Part shown: piece after piece, positions 35,118-45,815 of the stretch
Numbering within the stretch: position 1 is the stretch's first letter
How the letters are laid out: the number at the start of each line of letters is the position of its first letter
Source of the DNA: Pseudomonas cichorii
GTDB taxonomy: Bacteria > Pseudomonadota > Gammaproteobacteria > Pseudomonadales > Pseudomonadaceae
Reading direction: 5' to 3'
Length of the DNA stretch: 64,000 nt
Assembly: GCF_015471405.1 (NCBI RefSeq)
Contig: NZ_BLVZ01000003.1
Coordinates: 1-64,000, forward strand
Made by a program: the position numbers and the translations under genes
Notes under the pieces: generated by a model
What the model was told of the DNA's origin: nothing
The model's database searches: none
What the model saw: the letters and a program-made list of their open reading frames with translations, nothing else

Positions 35118-36337
35118 GCCGCTACCTGCCTTATTGGTGTTACTACCTGCATCAAGGCATGCTCACGGCCTTGATGCTGCAAGGGGTGGTCGGCTACTTC
35201 CGTCATCAGGGGCTGGACCTTGCAAGCCTCAGTTTGCTGTCGCTGACGTTCCTGCCCTGGGTCGGCAAGTTTCTCTGGGCACCCTGGTGCGAACGCCACA
35301 GCATTTCCCTGCGCGGCAACCGCTACCTGGGCAGCCTGGTGATCCTGCAACTGTGCATGGCGGCGACCTTGCTGACGCTCGGCTTTCTGGCACCGGAGCA
35401 TTCGATCTACCCGATCATGGCCGGTTTGATGCTGCTGGCCTTGCTGTCGGCCAGTCATGACATCTATGCCGACGGCATCACCATCACTACTTGTGATGCC
35501 GCCAGTCGTCCGTTCGCCAATACCGCGCAGGTGGGCGGCAGTTATCTGGGCGTGGTGTTCGGCTCGTTCGTGTTCCTGTACCTGGCCGAGCACTGGGGCT
35601 GGCGTGCGGGCTTTACCGGGATGGCGGCGGTTTCACTGTTGCTGTTGTTGCCGGTGAGCCTGCTACCGGCCAGCACGGTCAGCACGGAACCGACACGGCC
35701 TCCAAGGCTGGACCTCAGCAGTTTCACGGCCCTGTGGCCTGCGCTCTGCCTGACCGCCATCTACTACCTGGCAATGCGCGGCCTGATGACCGTACAAACC
35801 GTGCTCTTGCTGGATCAAGGCTTGAGCCTTGCGGACCTGGGTTTTGTAACGACGTTGTACGGCACCCTCGCCAGCGCCCTTGGCGTATTCCTCGGTGGCT
35901 GGCTGGCCAAGCGTTTCGGCGCCTGGCGCTGCCTGTTGCCCGCCATGGCCATCCACGCCGCGATTGCCGTGGCGGCGGCACTGGGCGCCACGCTCTACAG
36001 CCTCACGGCCTGGCTGGCGCTGTTCGCGCTGGTCAATGTCGCGGCGGCCATCAGCTTTGTCACGCTTTACAACCTGTTGATGGGCGTCGTACGAGCGCAT
36101 CAACCGGCCTCGGACTATGCCCTGCTGCAATCGGTGGATGCCGCCATTGCCATGCTCGGTTCCATGGCCGCCCTGCAAGTCGCCCATCATCTGGGCTATC
36201 CAGCGTTGCTGGCCATTCTGGCGGCCATTGCCTGCCTTTCTCTATGGCCTGCGTTGCGGCTGCGTCGCCGCCTTGAACGCGCTTCATCCACTTCGTCTAA
36301 CGCTCCTGCCCAAGAGGTCATTCATGCACACCTTTGA
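35114..36337 (+). CDS. ybtX: MFS siderophore transporter, YbtX/FptX-like
   Basis: The 407-residue inner-membrane protein has about 12 membrane segments and the compact RhtX/FptX layout. It starts YWCYYLHQGMLTAL and has a short central loop near residue 195. YbtX and FptX relatives move siderophores across the inner membrane; FptX takes in ferri-pyochelin. It overlaps both neighbours (4 bases with the NRPS, 14 bases with the PKS/NRPS), so it is firmly inside the operon and not next to the ABC genes as in Yersinia. Import is the better guess by family, but export is not ruled out. Confidence 0.82.
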   Translation: MSRYLPYWCYYLHQGMLTALMLQGVVGYFRHQGLDLASLSLLSLTFLPWVGKFLWAPWCERHSISLRGNRYLGSLVILQLCMAATLLTLGFLAPEHSIYPIMAGLMLLALLSASHDIYADGITITTCDAASRPFANTAQVGGSYLGVVFGSFVFLYLAEHWGWRAGFTGMAAVSLLLLLPVSLLPASTVSTEPTRPPRLDLSSFTALWPALCLTAIYYLAMRGLMTVQTVLLLDQGLSLADLGFVTTLYGTLASALGVFLGGWLAKRFGAWRCLLPAMAIHAAIAVAAALGATLYSLTAWLALFALVNVAAAISFVTLYNLLMGVVRAHQPASDYALLQSVDAAIAMLGSMAALQVAHHLGYPALLAILAAIACLSLWPALRLRRRLERASSTSSNAPAQEVIHAHL

Positions 36338-39300
36338 AGAGTTCTACGGCACCAGTGAACCCATCGCAGTCATTGGTCTGGCTTGCCGCTTCCCCGGCGC
36401 CAGCGACAGTACCGAGTACTGGCAGAATCTACTGAATGGCCGCGAATGCAGCCGCCGTTTCAGCCGCGAAGAACTGTTGGCCGCCGGGCTGGACCCGGCG
36501 CTGATCGACAACCCCGATTTCGTCAATGTGGCCTCGACCATCGATAACCCTGACCGGTTCGATGCCGCGCTGTTCGGCTATTCGCGTCAGGAAGCCGAAT
36601 CCATCGACCCGCAACAACGACTGTTCCTGCAAACCGTCTGGCACGCTCTGGAGCATGCGGGTTTTGCGCCACGCGACGTTGTTCACAAGACCGGCGTTTT
36701 TGCATCAGGACGCATGAGCACCTATCCGGGCCGCGACAATATCCGCGTCACCGAAGTGGCTCAGGTCAAGGGTTTGCAAGCCTTGATGGGCAACGACAAG
36801 GATTATCTGGCCAGCCGCGCCGCTTACAAGCTCAACCTGCGCGGCCCGGCCATGACGGTGCAGACGGCCTGTTCCAGTTCGCTGGTCGCCGTGCATATGG
36901 CCTGTGAAAGCCTGCGCAGCGGCGAATGCTCCATGGCAGTGGCAGGTGGTGTTGCGGTGTCGTTTCCGCAACAGGCCGGTTATCTCTACCAGCCGGGTAT
37001 GATCTTTTCGCCGGACGGGCGCTGCCGCCCTTTCGACGCCAGTGCCCAGGGCACCTTTGCCGGCAACGGAGTAGGCGCCGTGACCTTGCGCCGTCTTGAA
37101 GATGCCCTGCGCGACGGCGATCCGGTTCTTGCCGTACTGCGCGGCAGTGCAATCAATAACGACGGTCATCACAAGGTCGGCTACACCGCGCCATCGGTGG
37201 TCGGCCAGCGTGAGGTCATCAGCGACGCCCTGCTGCTGGCCGATATCGATTGCGCCAGCATCGGCATGATCGAGGCTCACGGAACCGGCACGCCACTGGG
37301 CGACCCCATCGAAGTGCAGGCGCTGCGCGATGTCTTCGCCCAGCGCAGCGACATCGGCGGCTGTGCGCTGGGCTCGGTCAAGGGCAACCTCGGCCATCTG
37401 GACACCGCAGCCGGTATCGCCAGCCTGATCAAGACGGTGCTTGCCGTCAGCCATGGGCGGATTCCGCCGAGTATCAACTTCGAGCAGGCCAACCCGGCGC
37501 TGCAACTGGAAAACAGTCCGTTCAAGGTCCCGACCCAGCCTCGTGACTGGCCAGCCGGGCCGCGCCGCGCGGGCGTTTCCTCCTTCGGAATCGGCGGCAC
37601 CAACTGCCATGTAATCGTCGAAGCCGTACCGGACACCTTGCGCAGCGTCAGCCCCAAACCTGAGGCCAGCGCTCTGTTGCTCAGCGCCGCAAGCCAGGCA
37701 TCACTGCAGCAACTGGCCGGTCGCTACGCCCTGCAACTCAAGAACAGCAACGCTCCTGCCAACCTGGCACATACCGCGTTACACGGTCGCCAACTCGACC
37801 TGCCTTATCGCCTGGCGGTGCCATTGCATGAAGAAACGGCACCGGCACTTGAAGCCTTTGCCCAGGGCAACAGCGATGCACTGCTGCATGACGGCCATGC
37901 ACAACAGGCCGCACAGCTCTGGTTGTGCAGCGGCCAGGGCAGCCAGTGGGCGGGCATGGGCAAAAGTCTCTACGGCCAGGCCAAGGCATTTACCGAAAGC
38001 CTGGACCGCAGCTTCGCCGCCTGCGCTGCCCACCTTCAACCATCCCTGCAATCGGTGATGTTCGGCGAGCATGACACGCTGATCGACCGCATGGATTATG
38101 CGCAGCCGGCCATCGTGGCCTTTGCCGTGGCCATGGCCGCCCACTGGCGCGAACAAGGCCTGACGCCGGACCTGCTGATCGGTCATTCGGTGGGTGAGTT
38201 CGCTGCCGTGGTGATCGCCGGAATCTACCGTCTGGAAGACGTGCTGCCACTGGTCATTACCCGTGGTCGCCTGATGAACCAGAGCGCCGCCGAAGGCACG
38301 ATGCTCTCGGTGTTCTGCGACGCCGCAACCCTTGAGCCTCTGGCCCGCCAGCATGGCGTCGAGATTGCCGTGCATAACGCCGAACAGCATCTGGTGGCTT
38401 CGGGCAGCCGTGACGGCATCGAGGCGCTTGTGCAAACACTGCAAGACCGGCAGATCCGCCATAATCGCCTGAGCGTGGCCGGTGCAGCACATTCTCGTCT
38501 GCTCGACCCGATCCTTGATGAGTTCCAGCAAGCCTGCGCCCGCCTGCATGCCAACCCCGGAAAAATCCCGCTGATCTCGACCCTGACCGGCCAGCCGCTG
38601 ACTCAGGCAGAGCTGGAAAGCGGTGATTACTGGCGCCGACACATGCGCGAGCCGGTGCGCTTCCATCAGGCATTGCAACAAGCCCTGCAAACCGGCGTCG
38701 GCATCAGCCTGGAGCTTGGCCCCGATGCACCGCTGACCGGCATTGGCACTCGCCTGCAACAACCGGGCGTTCACTGGATCGCCAGTGCCCGACGTCACAA
38801 ACCCGCACAGACTGTATTGCAAGACAGCCTCCTGCGCCTGTTCGCCGCTGGCGCCAACCTGCCATGGCGCGAGTTGCTGCCCAGCAGCGGGCAGCGCATC
38901 CAGGCACCACTTTATGCCTTCGATGAACAACGCTACTGGTGCGATACGCCACGTCAAACGCTCGCGGTGACTCAGCAGGATCCGTTGCTGGAAGCCGGTC
39001 GCAAGGCAGTCATTCAGGAAGGCGCAAGCCTGGATCTGCCGCGTCTGGAACGCCTCTATGTGTGCGTGACCAAGCTGCATGCAATCTATGTCGATCAGAT
39101 GGTTCGTCAGTGCGTGGGCGAGCGCATCGATGCCGGTGCTCCGGCGCTGGATATACTGCGTGGCGGGCGTCTGCTACCGCGTCACCGGCAATTGCTGGTA
39201 CGCCTGCTCAACGCCTGTGTCGAGGACGGCTACTACGCGCAGGAACAAGGCCTCTATCGCACCGCCATTCCGGTGCCTTACGAGCAGCGCGCAGCCCTGC

Positions 39301-42300
39301 TCAAGGAGTTGCGCGACTGCTGCGAAGGCCTGGACGTGATCGCCGAAACGGTCGAACGCGCTGGCGAGCAGCTTTTCGCCATGATGAACGGCTCCGTGGA
39401 GCCCGTGGCAGTGATCTTCCCGGAAAGCGCATCGAGCGGCGTGGAAGTGCTGTATCAGCAATTCAGTTTCGGTCGCTACTTCAACCAGATTGCCGCAGGC
39501 GTGATAACCGGGCTGGTCAACCAGAACCAGCAGAACGGTGGTGGCCCGCTGCGCATTCTGGAAGTCGGTGGCGGCACGGGCGGCACCACCGCCTGGCTGT
39601 TGCCCGAGCTCAAGGATGTGGCGGATGTGCGTTATTGCTTCACCGATATCTCCGCCCTGTTCAGCCGCCGCGCCGAAGACAAGTTCAGCGAATACGACTT
39701 TGTCGATTACGCCCAGTTCGACCTGCAGAAACCGGCCGGCGAGCAAGGCTTCCTGGCCGGGCAATATGACCTGATCGTCGCCGCCAACGTGATCCACGCC
39801 ACCCAGCATGTGGGCCAGACGCTACAAAACCTGCGCCCGTTGCTCAAGCCCGGTGGCGGCCTGTTGATGCGCGAAATCACCCGCCCGATGCGTCTTTTCG
39901 ACTTCGTGTTCGGCCCGCTGGTACTGCCGCTGCATGACGAACAGGCCCGTGGCGGCGAGTTGTTCCTGTCCACTGAACACTGGCAGCAGCAATGCCGGGA
40001 AAGCGGTTTCGAGCGCCTGGACTGGCTGCCGGACGATGGCAGCGCCACCGCCAACATCAGCGAACATATTCTGCTGGCCCGAACCCAGGCGTCGAACGTC
40101 ACCAACAGCACGGCCAGTGCCGGTCACGACAGTGGCAGCGCTGTCCTCGGTCGACAATTGGGCGAAAGCCTCTATCAACCCGACTGGCGCGATTGCGCCG
40201 GCCAGGCACAACGCTGGCAGGCGCGTCTGCAACAGGCGTGCAGCGAACTGGCGGCGCGGCATGGCGATACACGCCAAGTACCTGCCTTCAATCAGCCCGT
40301 GATTTTGCCGGAGCGGCTGGACGGTTTGTCGCTGGAATGGTGCGCCAGCCCGTTCGGCGTCGCCCGTGTAACCCTCAAGCAACGCAATGACCAAGGCCAA
40401 TGGCTCTTGCTGGGCAGCGCCGATAACCAGCCAGCGGCCAGCGCGTCTCTGCCCGCACTGAAAGCAGCGCCGGGAACTCATTACGCCTGGCAGTGGCTGA
40501 CACTGAAAGTGCAGGATGCCGTTGTACCCGCGTTGCGTATTGAACCGGCCAGCATGCGATCTGCACTGGCTGAAGTGGGCATTGCTCATGACCCTGACGC
40601 CAAGGCCTGTCTGCTGATCGTGGAAAACGGCGAGCTGCAAAGCATCACCAACGACGTGCTCAATGCCCTGACCCACAACACCGATCAACCGTTGCTGGTG
40701 GTCACCCGCAATGCCTGGGCACCGACCGCCGTAAGTCCGGAACAACGTGCAATCTGGGGTCTGCTAAAGGTTGCCAGTGCCGAGCAGCCAGAGCGGGCGC
40801 TGGCGGCTATCGACCTGAATGGCAGTGACGAATGGCAACAACTCTTGCCGGGACTGAGCGCCGCACAGAGCGGCGAACGCTGGATCGCGGTACGCAATGG
40901 CCTGGTGCAGGTCCAGACACTGGCCGTCCAACCCCACAGCACCGCCAACCTGCCCGCGCAAAGCTTCACCGGCAACGGCTGGCATGTGGTCACCGGCGCC
41001 TTTGGCGGGCTGGGTCGCTTGAGCGTCGAGTGGCTGGCTCATCAAGGTGCCCGTCGCATTGCCCTGCTCGCCCCTCGTTGCCCTGAAGACGTCGGGCAAT
41101 GGTTCGCCCGCCTGCAACAGGAGCACACCTGCGAATTGCGCTGGTTCGACTGCGATGTCAGCGATCCGGCTGCACTGGGCATGTGCCTGGAAGACTTGCA
41201 ACTGGATGGCGGCATGACTGGCGCGATTCATAGCGCCGGTCTGCTGGACGATACGCCGCTGGCCAACCTCGACAGCGAACGCATGCAACCGCTGTTGCAG
41301 GTCAAATGCTCGGCCGCCAGCCAGCTCCAGACCGCACTGGCCGGTCAGGGCCGCTATCTGCTGCTCTACTCTTCGGCCGCTGCCAGCCTCGGCGCATCGG
41401 GCCAGGGTGCCCATGCGCTGGCCAGTGCCTATCTGGACGGTCTGGCCGAAGCCAATCCTCGCACCAGCCTGCGCACCATCAGCATTGCCTGGGGTGCCTG
41501 GGGCGAAATCGGCCGGGCTGCCGAAGACAACCTGCATGCCAGACTGGCTCAGGGTGGAATGGGCACGCTGCAAACCGGCGAAGGTCTCTGGCATCTGGAG
41601 CAAGCTGTCATGCGCGGTGCGCCATGGCACCTGGCAATGCGCGTGGATCATGAGCGTATCGACCCGCGTCGTCGCCTGTTCGCACAACAGGCCGAACAAC
41701 CTGCCGCCCGACCTCAGGCCAAGAACACTCGGCAGACCGATGCCATCGCGGCACCGGTGCTGACCGGCGAAGCAAAGGCTGATCGTCAGGCCCTGAGCCA
41801 GTGGCTGAGCGCATCGATCTGCCGACAATTGCGCCTGGGCTCCGACTCTGCGCCTGCGGAAAATCAGGACCTGATGCAACTGGGCCTGGACTCGTTGCTG
41901 TTTCTGGAACTGAGCAGCGATATCCAGCGCCAACTGGGCATTCGTCTGGACGCCGAACAGGCCTATCGCGACCTGAGCATCCGCGGCCTGAGCGCCCTGT
42001 TGCTGACCGATGCCGGGAAAGCGCCGGTGGCCGCGAACGATCAGCAGATCGTGCCTGATCCAAAGGCGCGCTTCGAGCCGTTCCCGTTGACACCGATTCA
42101 GCACGCCTACTGGCTGGGACGCACCGACCTGATCGAATACGGCGGTGTGGCCTGCCATGTGCTGTTCGAGTGGGACAAGGCCTATGCCGACTTTGACCTG
42201 AGCCGTTTCGAGCGGGCCTGGAATGCGCTGATCGCACGCCACGACATGCTGCGCATGGTGGTCGACAGTGACGGTCGGCAACGCATCCTTGAACAGACGC

Positions 42301-45300
42301 CCTGGTACAAGCTGCCACGCAATGACCTGCGCGACTTGCCTCAGGAGCAGCAGCAACAGCGCTTGCTGGGCATTCGCGAAGAAATGTCGTATCGGGTCCT
42401 GCCTGCCGACCGCTGGCCTCTGTTCGAGGTCACGGTCAGCGAACTGGATGCAGGGCATTGCCGCCTGCACATGAACCTCGATCTGCTGCTGTTCGATGTG
42501 CAGAGTTTCAAGGTGATGATGGACGATCTGGCCACGGCCTATGCCGGTCAGGACCTTGCGCCTCTGCAACTGACCTTCCGCGACTATGTACTGACCGATC
42601 TGGCGCAGCGCGACAGCCTGCAATGGCGCCAGTCCTGGCGCTACTGGCAGGAAACGCTGGAGCACCTGCCAGCCGCTCCGCAGTTGCCGATGGCAGCCGT
42701 GCCGCAACAGGGCCAGCCACGTTTCCGCACTCTGCAGGCCACGCTGGGTACCGAGCACTGGAGCAGCTTCAAGACGCAATGCCAACAGTCTGGCGTCACC
42801 GCCTCCGCGGCCTTGCTGGCGCTGTTTGCCCAGACACTGGAAAGCGTCAGCCGCACGCCGGACTTCACCCTCAACCTGACTTACTTCAACCGCCGCCCGC
42901 TGCATCCGCAGGTCCAGCAGTTGATCGGCGACTTCACTTCGGTGCTGTTGATCGACTTCCAGCTGGGGCGCGGCGACAGTCTGCGCCAGGTCATGGAAAG
43001 TACCCAGGCACGTCTCTGGCAACGCCTCACCCACACCAACGTCAACGGTGTGGAACTGATGCGCGAACTCGGACGCCGTCAGGGCCAGAGCCGTCAACCG
43101 GCAATGCCGGTGGTGTTCACCAGCATGCTGGGCATGTCGCTGGACGGTAAAGCCATCGATCAGGCCATGACCTCGACTCTCGGCGACCCGGTGCATGTCT
43201 TCACCCAGACGCCGCAGGTCTGGCTCGATCATCAGGTCATGGAGATCGATGGAGAGCTGGTGTTCAGTTGGTACTGCATGGAGGACGTGCTGGCCGATGG
43301 TTTGATCGACAGCCTGTTCCAGGCCTATGGCGAATTGTTGCAGAAGCTGGCAAGCCAGCCCCAAGGCTTCGATGGTCAGCCCGATCTGCCGCGCCACGAC
43401 TGGTCGGTCAATCTGGACGGCGAGCGCTTCGACCCGCAAGCCCTTGAGGCACAGTTGCGCCGTGCTCAAGGCGTTCAGGCGGCAAGAATCAGCGTCGATA
43501 CCGATGGCCGGACCTTGCTGGGTGAACTGGTCGCCAGAGAACCGGCAGCCCTTGATGACACCCTTCTCGCCCCGCTGCCACTGGCGCTGAACGAGTTGCC
43601 GGACCTGAGCGATGCCCAGCGTCGGGAAGTGGACCTGACCTGGCAAGCGCTCGAAAGCCGTGCCCGCCAGGGCATCCTCGCCACTCTGCAAAAACACGGG
43701 CTGTTCACTGAAGCAGGTCAGAGCCATGACCTGGCCCAGGTGATGACCCGTCTGGGAGCATTGCCGCAATTTGGCGGCCTGCTGCGCCAATGGCTGGCCA
43801 TGCTCTGCCAGCAAGGCTGGGTACAACAGGACGGGCAGCGCTACCTGACCCTGACGCCAGAAGGTGCCCCGGCGATAGCGCAGACACTGCCTGATGCCGA
43901 CTGGAGCCAGACACTTTCCACCTATCTGGATGCCTGCATCGAGTTGCATGGAGAGTTGCTGCGTGGTGATCGCTCACCACTGAGCCTGCTGTTCGGTAAC
44001 AGCGACGAGGTCGTGAAAGCCCTTTACAGCAACAATCCGGTCCTGCATTGCCTGAACAGTGCTCTCGCACAGACCGCCAAGGCGCTGGCCGGTAAACGTC
44101 GTGACCTGCGCGTGCTGGAAGTGGGTGCCGGTACCGGTGCCACCACCAACCACTTGCTGCCGATGCTGGAAAGTCATCTGAGCGAATACCGCTTTACCGA
44201 TGTTTCCAGCCTGTTCCTCAAGCAGGCCCAGGAGCGCTTCGCAGCCTGGCCACAACTGACCAGCTCGATTCTGGACCTGAACCAGCCCGTGGACTTCAGC
44301 CAGCATCCGGCACAAGGCTACGACCTGATCGTGGCGGTCAACGTGATGCACGATGCTTCCCATGTGACACGCTCACTCAAGCGCTTGCATCGCCTGTTAC
44401 GCAGTGGCGGGCATTTGCTGCTGCTGGAGGCAACCGAACGCGACAGCGCACTGCAACTGGCGAGCATCGGGTTCATCGAAGGCCTGAGCAACTTCGAAGA
44501 CGAGCGCAGCGAAGACGACAAGGCCATGCTGGATCTGCCGCGCTGGCGCACTGCCGTGCAGGCTTCGGGCTTCAGTTGGGTGATGAACTGGCCGCAACAG
44601 GCTCAGGACAGCATGCGGCAGCATTTCATGCTGGCCCGCGCCGAAGGCAACACGCATCTGGATCTGGCGGCCGTGCAGACTGATATTGAACAGCAGACAC
44701 ACTGGCCACTGGCATTGCGTCAGGTCGAACAGTTGTTGAGCGCGACTGAAACCCAGCGTGCCGAAGCAGCCAGCACCGAGTCTCGTCCCGCAGCAGTCGT
44801 GAACCCGGCAACACTGGATGCCGTCGCCCGGCTATGGCAGGAATTGCTCGGGCAAAGCCTGGATGCCGAAAGCGACTTCTTCCAGAGTGGCGGTGACAGC
44901 CTGATCGCGACCCGCATGATCGCACGCCTCAACCGCATGGGTTACCCAGGCAGCAGCCTGCGCAATCTGTTCGACAACCCGCGTCTGGGCGACTTCTGCG
45001 CCACCTTGCAGACCACCGAAACCCGTGCCGACGACAACCCGCTGGCCCTGGCCCGTGGCCGCAACAAGCTGCCGATGTTTGTGTTCCATGCATCCGATGG
45101 CGAAATAGGCTCTTACCTGCCACTGGCTCAAGCGCTGGATCTGCAGGTCTTCGGCCTGCAGGCCGCCGATGCACTGGGTATTCAGTCTCTGCAAGATCTG
45201 GCAGCACATTACGTTCGCGCCATTCGCCGCCAACAGGCCAGCGGACCGTATGTGCTGTTGGGCTGGTCCTACGGGACATTCGTGGCCGAAGCGGCTGCTC

Positions 45301-45815
45301 ATCTGTTGCAGCGCGATGGTCAGCAGGTGCGTCTGATCCTGCTCGACCCGGTCTGCCGTGAAGACTTCCACTTCGAGAACCGTTCGGGCCTGCTGCGCCT
45401 GATGGCCCAGGGCGCGAAGACCGTCGAGTTGCCCGACGATCTGGAACAACTTTCCGCATCCCGGCAACTGGAAGTGTTCATGGGCAATGCCACCCGTGCC
45501 GGCGTACTGAAGAACCAGCCGGAACCGGAGCAGGCCCGACAGTGGCTGCAACGCATCGAGCACTTGATGAAGCTGCTGACCCGCCACTCACGCCCACAAC
45601 ACCTGGACCTGCCGTGCCTGTGGCTGACCGCCGAAGGTCGCCCGCAGCACTGGCAACCCGCCGAACAGGACTGGCAGGACTGGGCTGCACAGGCCAGGCG
45701 CCAATCCATGGCCTGCGATCACTGGCAACTGCTGCTTGAACCGCAACAGGTCGAACGTACCGCCGCAGCCATCAATGCCTGGCTGGTCGCCACTGACAAG
45801 GAGCATCAACAATGA
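36324..45815 (+). CDS. irp1: HMWP1-like polyketide/nonribosomal synthase
   Basis: The roughly 3163-residue hybrid matches Yersinia HMWP1 in length and order. KS: Cys about 182 in TACSSS, His in EAHGTGTPLG. AT: Ser about 622 in GHSVGE. C-methyltransferase 1: about 1079, LEVGGGTGGTT. KR: about 1553, GAFGGLG. ACP: Ser about 1857, LGLDSLLF. Cy3: about 1917-2349, DLLLFDVQS. Methyltransferase 2: about 2598, LEVGAGTGATT. PCP: Ser about 2859, GGDSLIA. Thioesterase: Ser about 2981 in GWSYG. It extends the HMWP2 product by a malonyl unit and a third thiazoline, methylates it and releases it. In the KR, His stands where Tyr is usual (GQGAHALAS). ATG 36324 has AAGAGG upstream; it overlaps ybtX and ybtU. 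Confidence 0.93.
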   Translation: MHTFEEFYGTSEPIAVIGLACRFPGASDSTEYWQNLLNGRECSRRFSREELLAAGLDPALIDNPDFVNVASTIDNPDRFDAALFGYSRQEAESIDPQQRLFLQTVWHALEHAGFAPRDVVHKTGVFASGRMSTYPGRDNIRVTEVAQVKGLQALMGNDKDYLASRAAYKLNLRGPAMTVQTACSSSLVAVHMACESLRSGECSMAVAGGVAVSFPQQAGYLYQPGMIFSPDGRCRPFDASAQGTFAGNGVGAVTLRRLEDALRDGDPVLAVLRGSAINNDGHHKVGYTAPSVVGQREVISDALLLADIDCASIGMIEAHGTGTPLGDPIEVQALRDVFAQRSDIGGCALGSVKGNLGHLDTAAGIASLIKTVLAVSHGRIPPSINFEQANPALQLENSPFKVPTQPRDWPAGPRRAGVSSFGIGGTNCHVIVEAVPDTLRSVSPKPEASALLLSAASQASLQQLAGRYALQLKNSNAPANLAHTALHGRQLDLPYRLAVPLHEETAPALEAFAQGNSDALLHDGHAQQAAQLWLCSGQGSQWAGMGKSLYGQAKAFTESLDRSFAACAAHLQPSLQSVMFGEHDTLIDRMDYAQPAIVAFAVAMAAHWREQGLTPDLLIGHSVGEFAAVVIAGIYRLEDVLPLVITRGRLMNQSAAEGTMLSVFCDAATLEPLARQHGVEIAVHNAEQHLVASGSRDGIEALVQTLQDRQIRHNRLSVAGAAHSRLLDPILDEFQQACARLHANPGKIPLISTLTGQPLTQAELESGDYWRRHMREPVRFHQALQQALQTGVGISLELGPDAPLTGIGTRLQQPGVHWIASARRHKPAQTVLQDSLLRLFAAGANLPWRELLPSSGQRIQAPLYAFDEQRYWCDTPRQTLAVTQQDPLLEAGRKAVIQEGASLDLPRLERLYVCVTKLHAIYVDQMVRQCVGERIDAGAPALDILRGGRLLPRHRQLLVRLLNACVEDGYYAQEQGLYRTAIPVPYEQRAALLKELRDCCEGLDVIAETVERAGEQLFAMMNGSVEPVAVIFPESASSGVEVLYQQFSFGRYFNQIAAGVITGLVNQNQQNGGGPLRILEVGGGTGGTTAWLLPELKDVADVRYCFTDISALFSRRAEDKFSEYDFVDYAQFDLQKPAGEQGFLAGQYDLIVAANVIHATQHVGQTLQNLRPLLKPGGGLLMREITRPMRLFDFVFGPLVLPLHDEQARGGELFLSTEHWQQQCRESGFERLDWLPDDGSATANISEHILLARTQASNVTNSTASAGHDSGSAVLGRQLGESLYQPDWRDCAGQAQRWQARLQQACSELAARHGDTRQVPAFNQPVILPERLDGLSLEWCASPFGVARVTLKQRNDQGQWLLLGSADNQPAASASLPALKAAPGTHYAWQWLTLKVQDAVVPALRIEPASMRSALAEVGIAHDPDAKACLLIVENGELQSITNDVLNALTHNTDQPLLVVTRNAWAPTAVSPEQRAIWGLLKVASAEQPERALAAIDLNGSDEWQQLLPGLSAAQSGERWIAVRNGLVQVQTLAVQPHSTANLPAQSFTGNGWHVVTGAFGGLGRLSVEWLAHQGARRIALLAPRCPEDVGQWFARLQQEHTCELRWFDCDVSDPAALGMCLEDLQLDGGMTGAIHSAGLLDDTPLANLDSERMQPLLQVKCSAASQLQTALAGQGRYLLLYSSAAASLGASGQGAHALASAYLDGLAEANPRTSLRTISIAWGAWGEIGRAAEDNLHARLAQGGMGTLQTGEGLWHLEQAVMRGAPWHLAMRVDHERIDPRRRLFAQQAEQPAARPQAKNTRQTDAIAAPVLTGEAKADRQALSQWLSASICRQLRLGSDSAPAENQDLMQLGLDSLLFLELSSDIQRQLGIRLDAEQAYRDLSIRGLSALLLTDAGKAPVAANDQQIVPDPKARFEPFPLTPIQHAYWLGRTDLIEYGGVACHVLFEWDKAYADFDLSRFERAWNALIARHDMLRMVVDSDGRQRILEQTPWYKLPRNDLRDLPQEQQQQRLLGIREEMSYRVLPADRWPLFEVTVSELDAGHCRLHMNLDLLLFDVQSFKVMMDDLATAYAGQDLAPLQLTFRDYVLTDLAQRDSLQWRQSWRYWQETLEHLPAAPQLPMAAVPQQGQPRFRTLQATLGTEHWSSFKTQCQQSGVTASAALLALFAQTLESVSRTPDFTLNLTYFNRRPLHPQVQQLIGDFTSVLLIDFQLGRGDSLRQVMESTQARLWQRLTHTNVNGVELMRELGRRQGQSRQPAMPVVFTSMLGMSLDGKAIDQAMTSTLGDPVHVFTQTPQVWLDHQVMEIDGELVFSWYCMEDVLADGLIDSLFQAYGELLQKLASQPQGFDGQPDLPRHDWSVNLDGERFDPQALEAQLRRAQGVQAARISVDTDGRTLLGELVAREPAALDDTLLAPLPLALNELPDLSDAQRREVDLTWQALESRARQGILATLQKHGLFTEAGQSHDLAQVMTRLGALPQFGGLLRQWLAMLCQQGWVQQDGQRYLTLTPEGAPAIAQTLPDADWSQTLSTYLDACIELHGELLRGDRSPLSLLFGNSDEVVKALYSNNPVLHCLNSALAQTAKALAGKRRDLRVLEVGAGTGATTNHLLPMLESHLSEYRFTDVSSLFLKQAQERFAAWPQLTSSILDLNQPVDFSQHPAQGYDLIVAVNVMHDASHVTRSLKRLHRLLRSGGHLLLLEATERDSALQLASIGFIEGLSNFEDERSEDDKAMLDLPRWRTAVQASGFSWVMNWPQQAQDSMRQHFMLARAEGNTHLDLAAVQTDIEQQTHWPLALRQVEQLLSATETQRAEAASTESRPAAVVNPATLDAVARLWQELLGQSLDAESDFFQSGGDSLIATRMIARLNRMGYPGSSLRNLFDNPRLGDFCATLQTTETRADDNPLALARGRNKLPMFVFHASDGEIGSYLPLAQALDLQVFGLQAADALGIQSLQDLAAHYVRAIRRQQASGPYVLLGWSYGTFVAEAAAHLLQRDGQQVRLILLDPVCREDFHFENRSGLLRLMAQGAKTVELPDDLEQLSASRQLEVFMGNATRAGVLKNQPEPEQARQWLQRIEHLMKLLTRHSRPQHLDLPCLWLTAEGRPQHWQPAEQDWQDWAAQARRQSMACDHWQLLLEPQQVERTAAAINAWLVATDKEHQQ

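Noticed and set aside
38184..38200. Reading the AT domain as specific for methylmalonyl
   Set aside because: The GHSVGE motif and overall match to HMWP1 point to malonyl with separate C-methyltransferases; the specificity motif is not clear enough for another call.
40764..43949. A 1061-codon open frame antisense to the HMWP1-like gene
   Set aside because: It is a shadow caused by high GC and third-position bias in the real gene. The translation has no domain motifs, and the plus strand encodes KR, ACP and Cy domains here.
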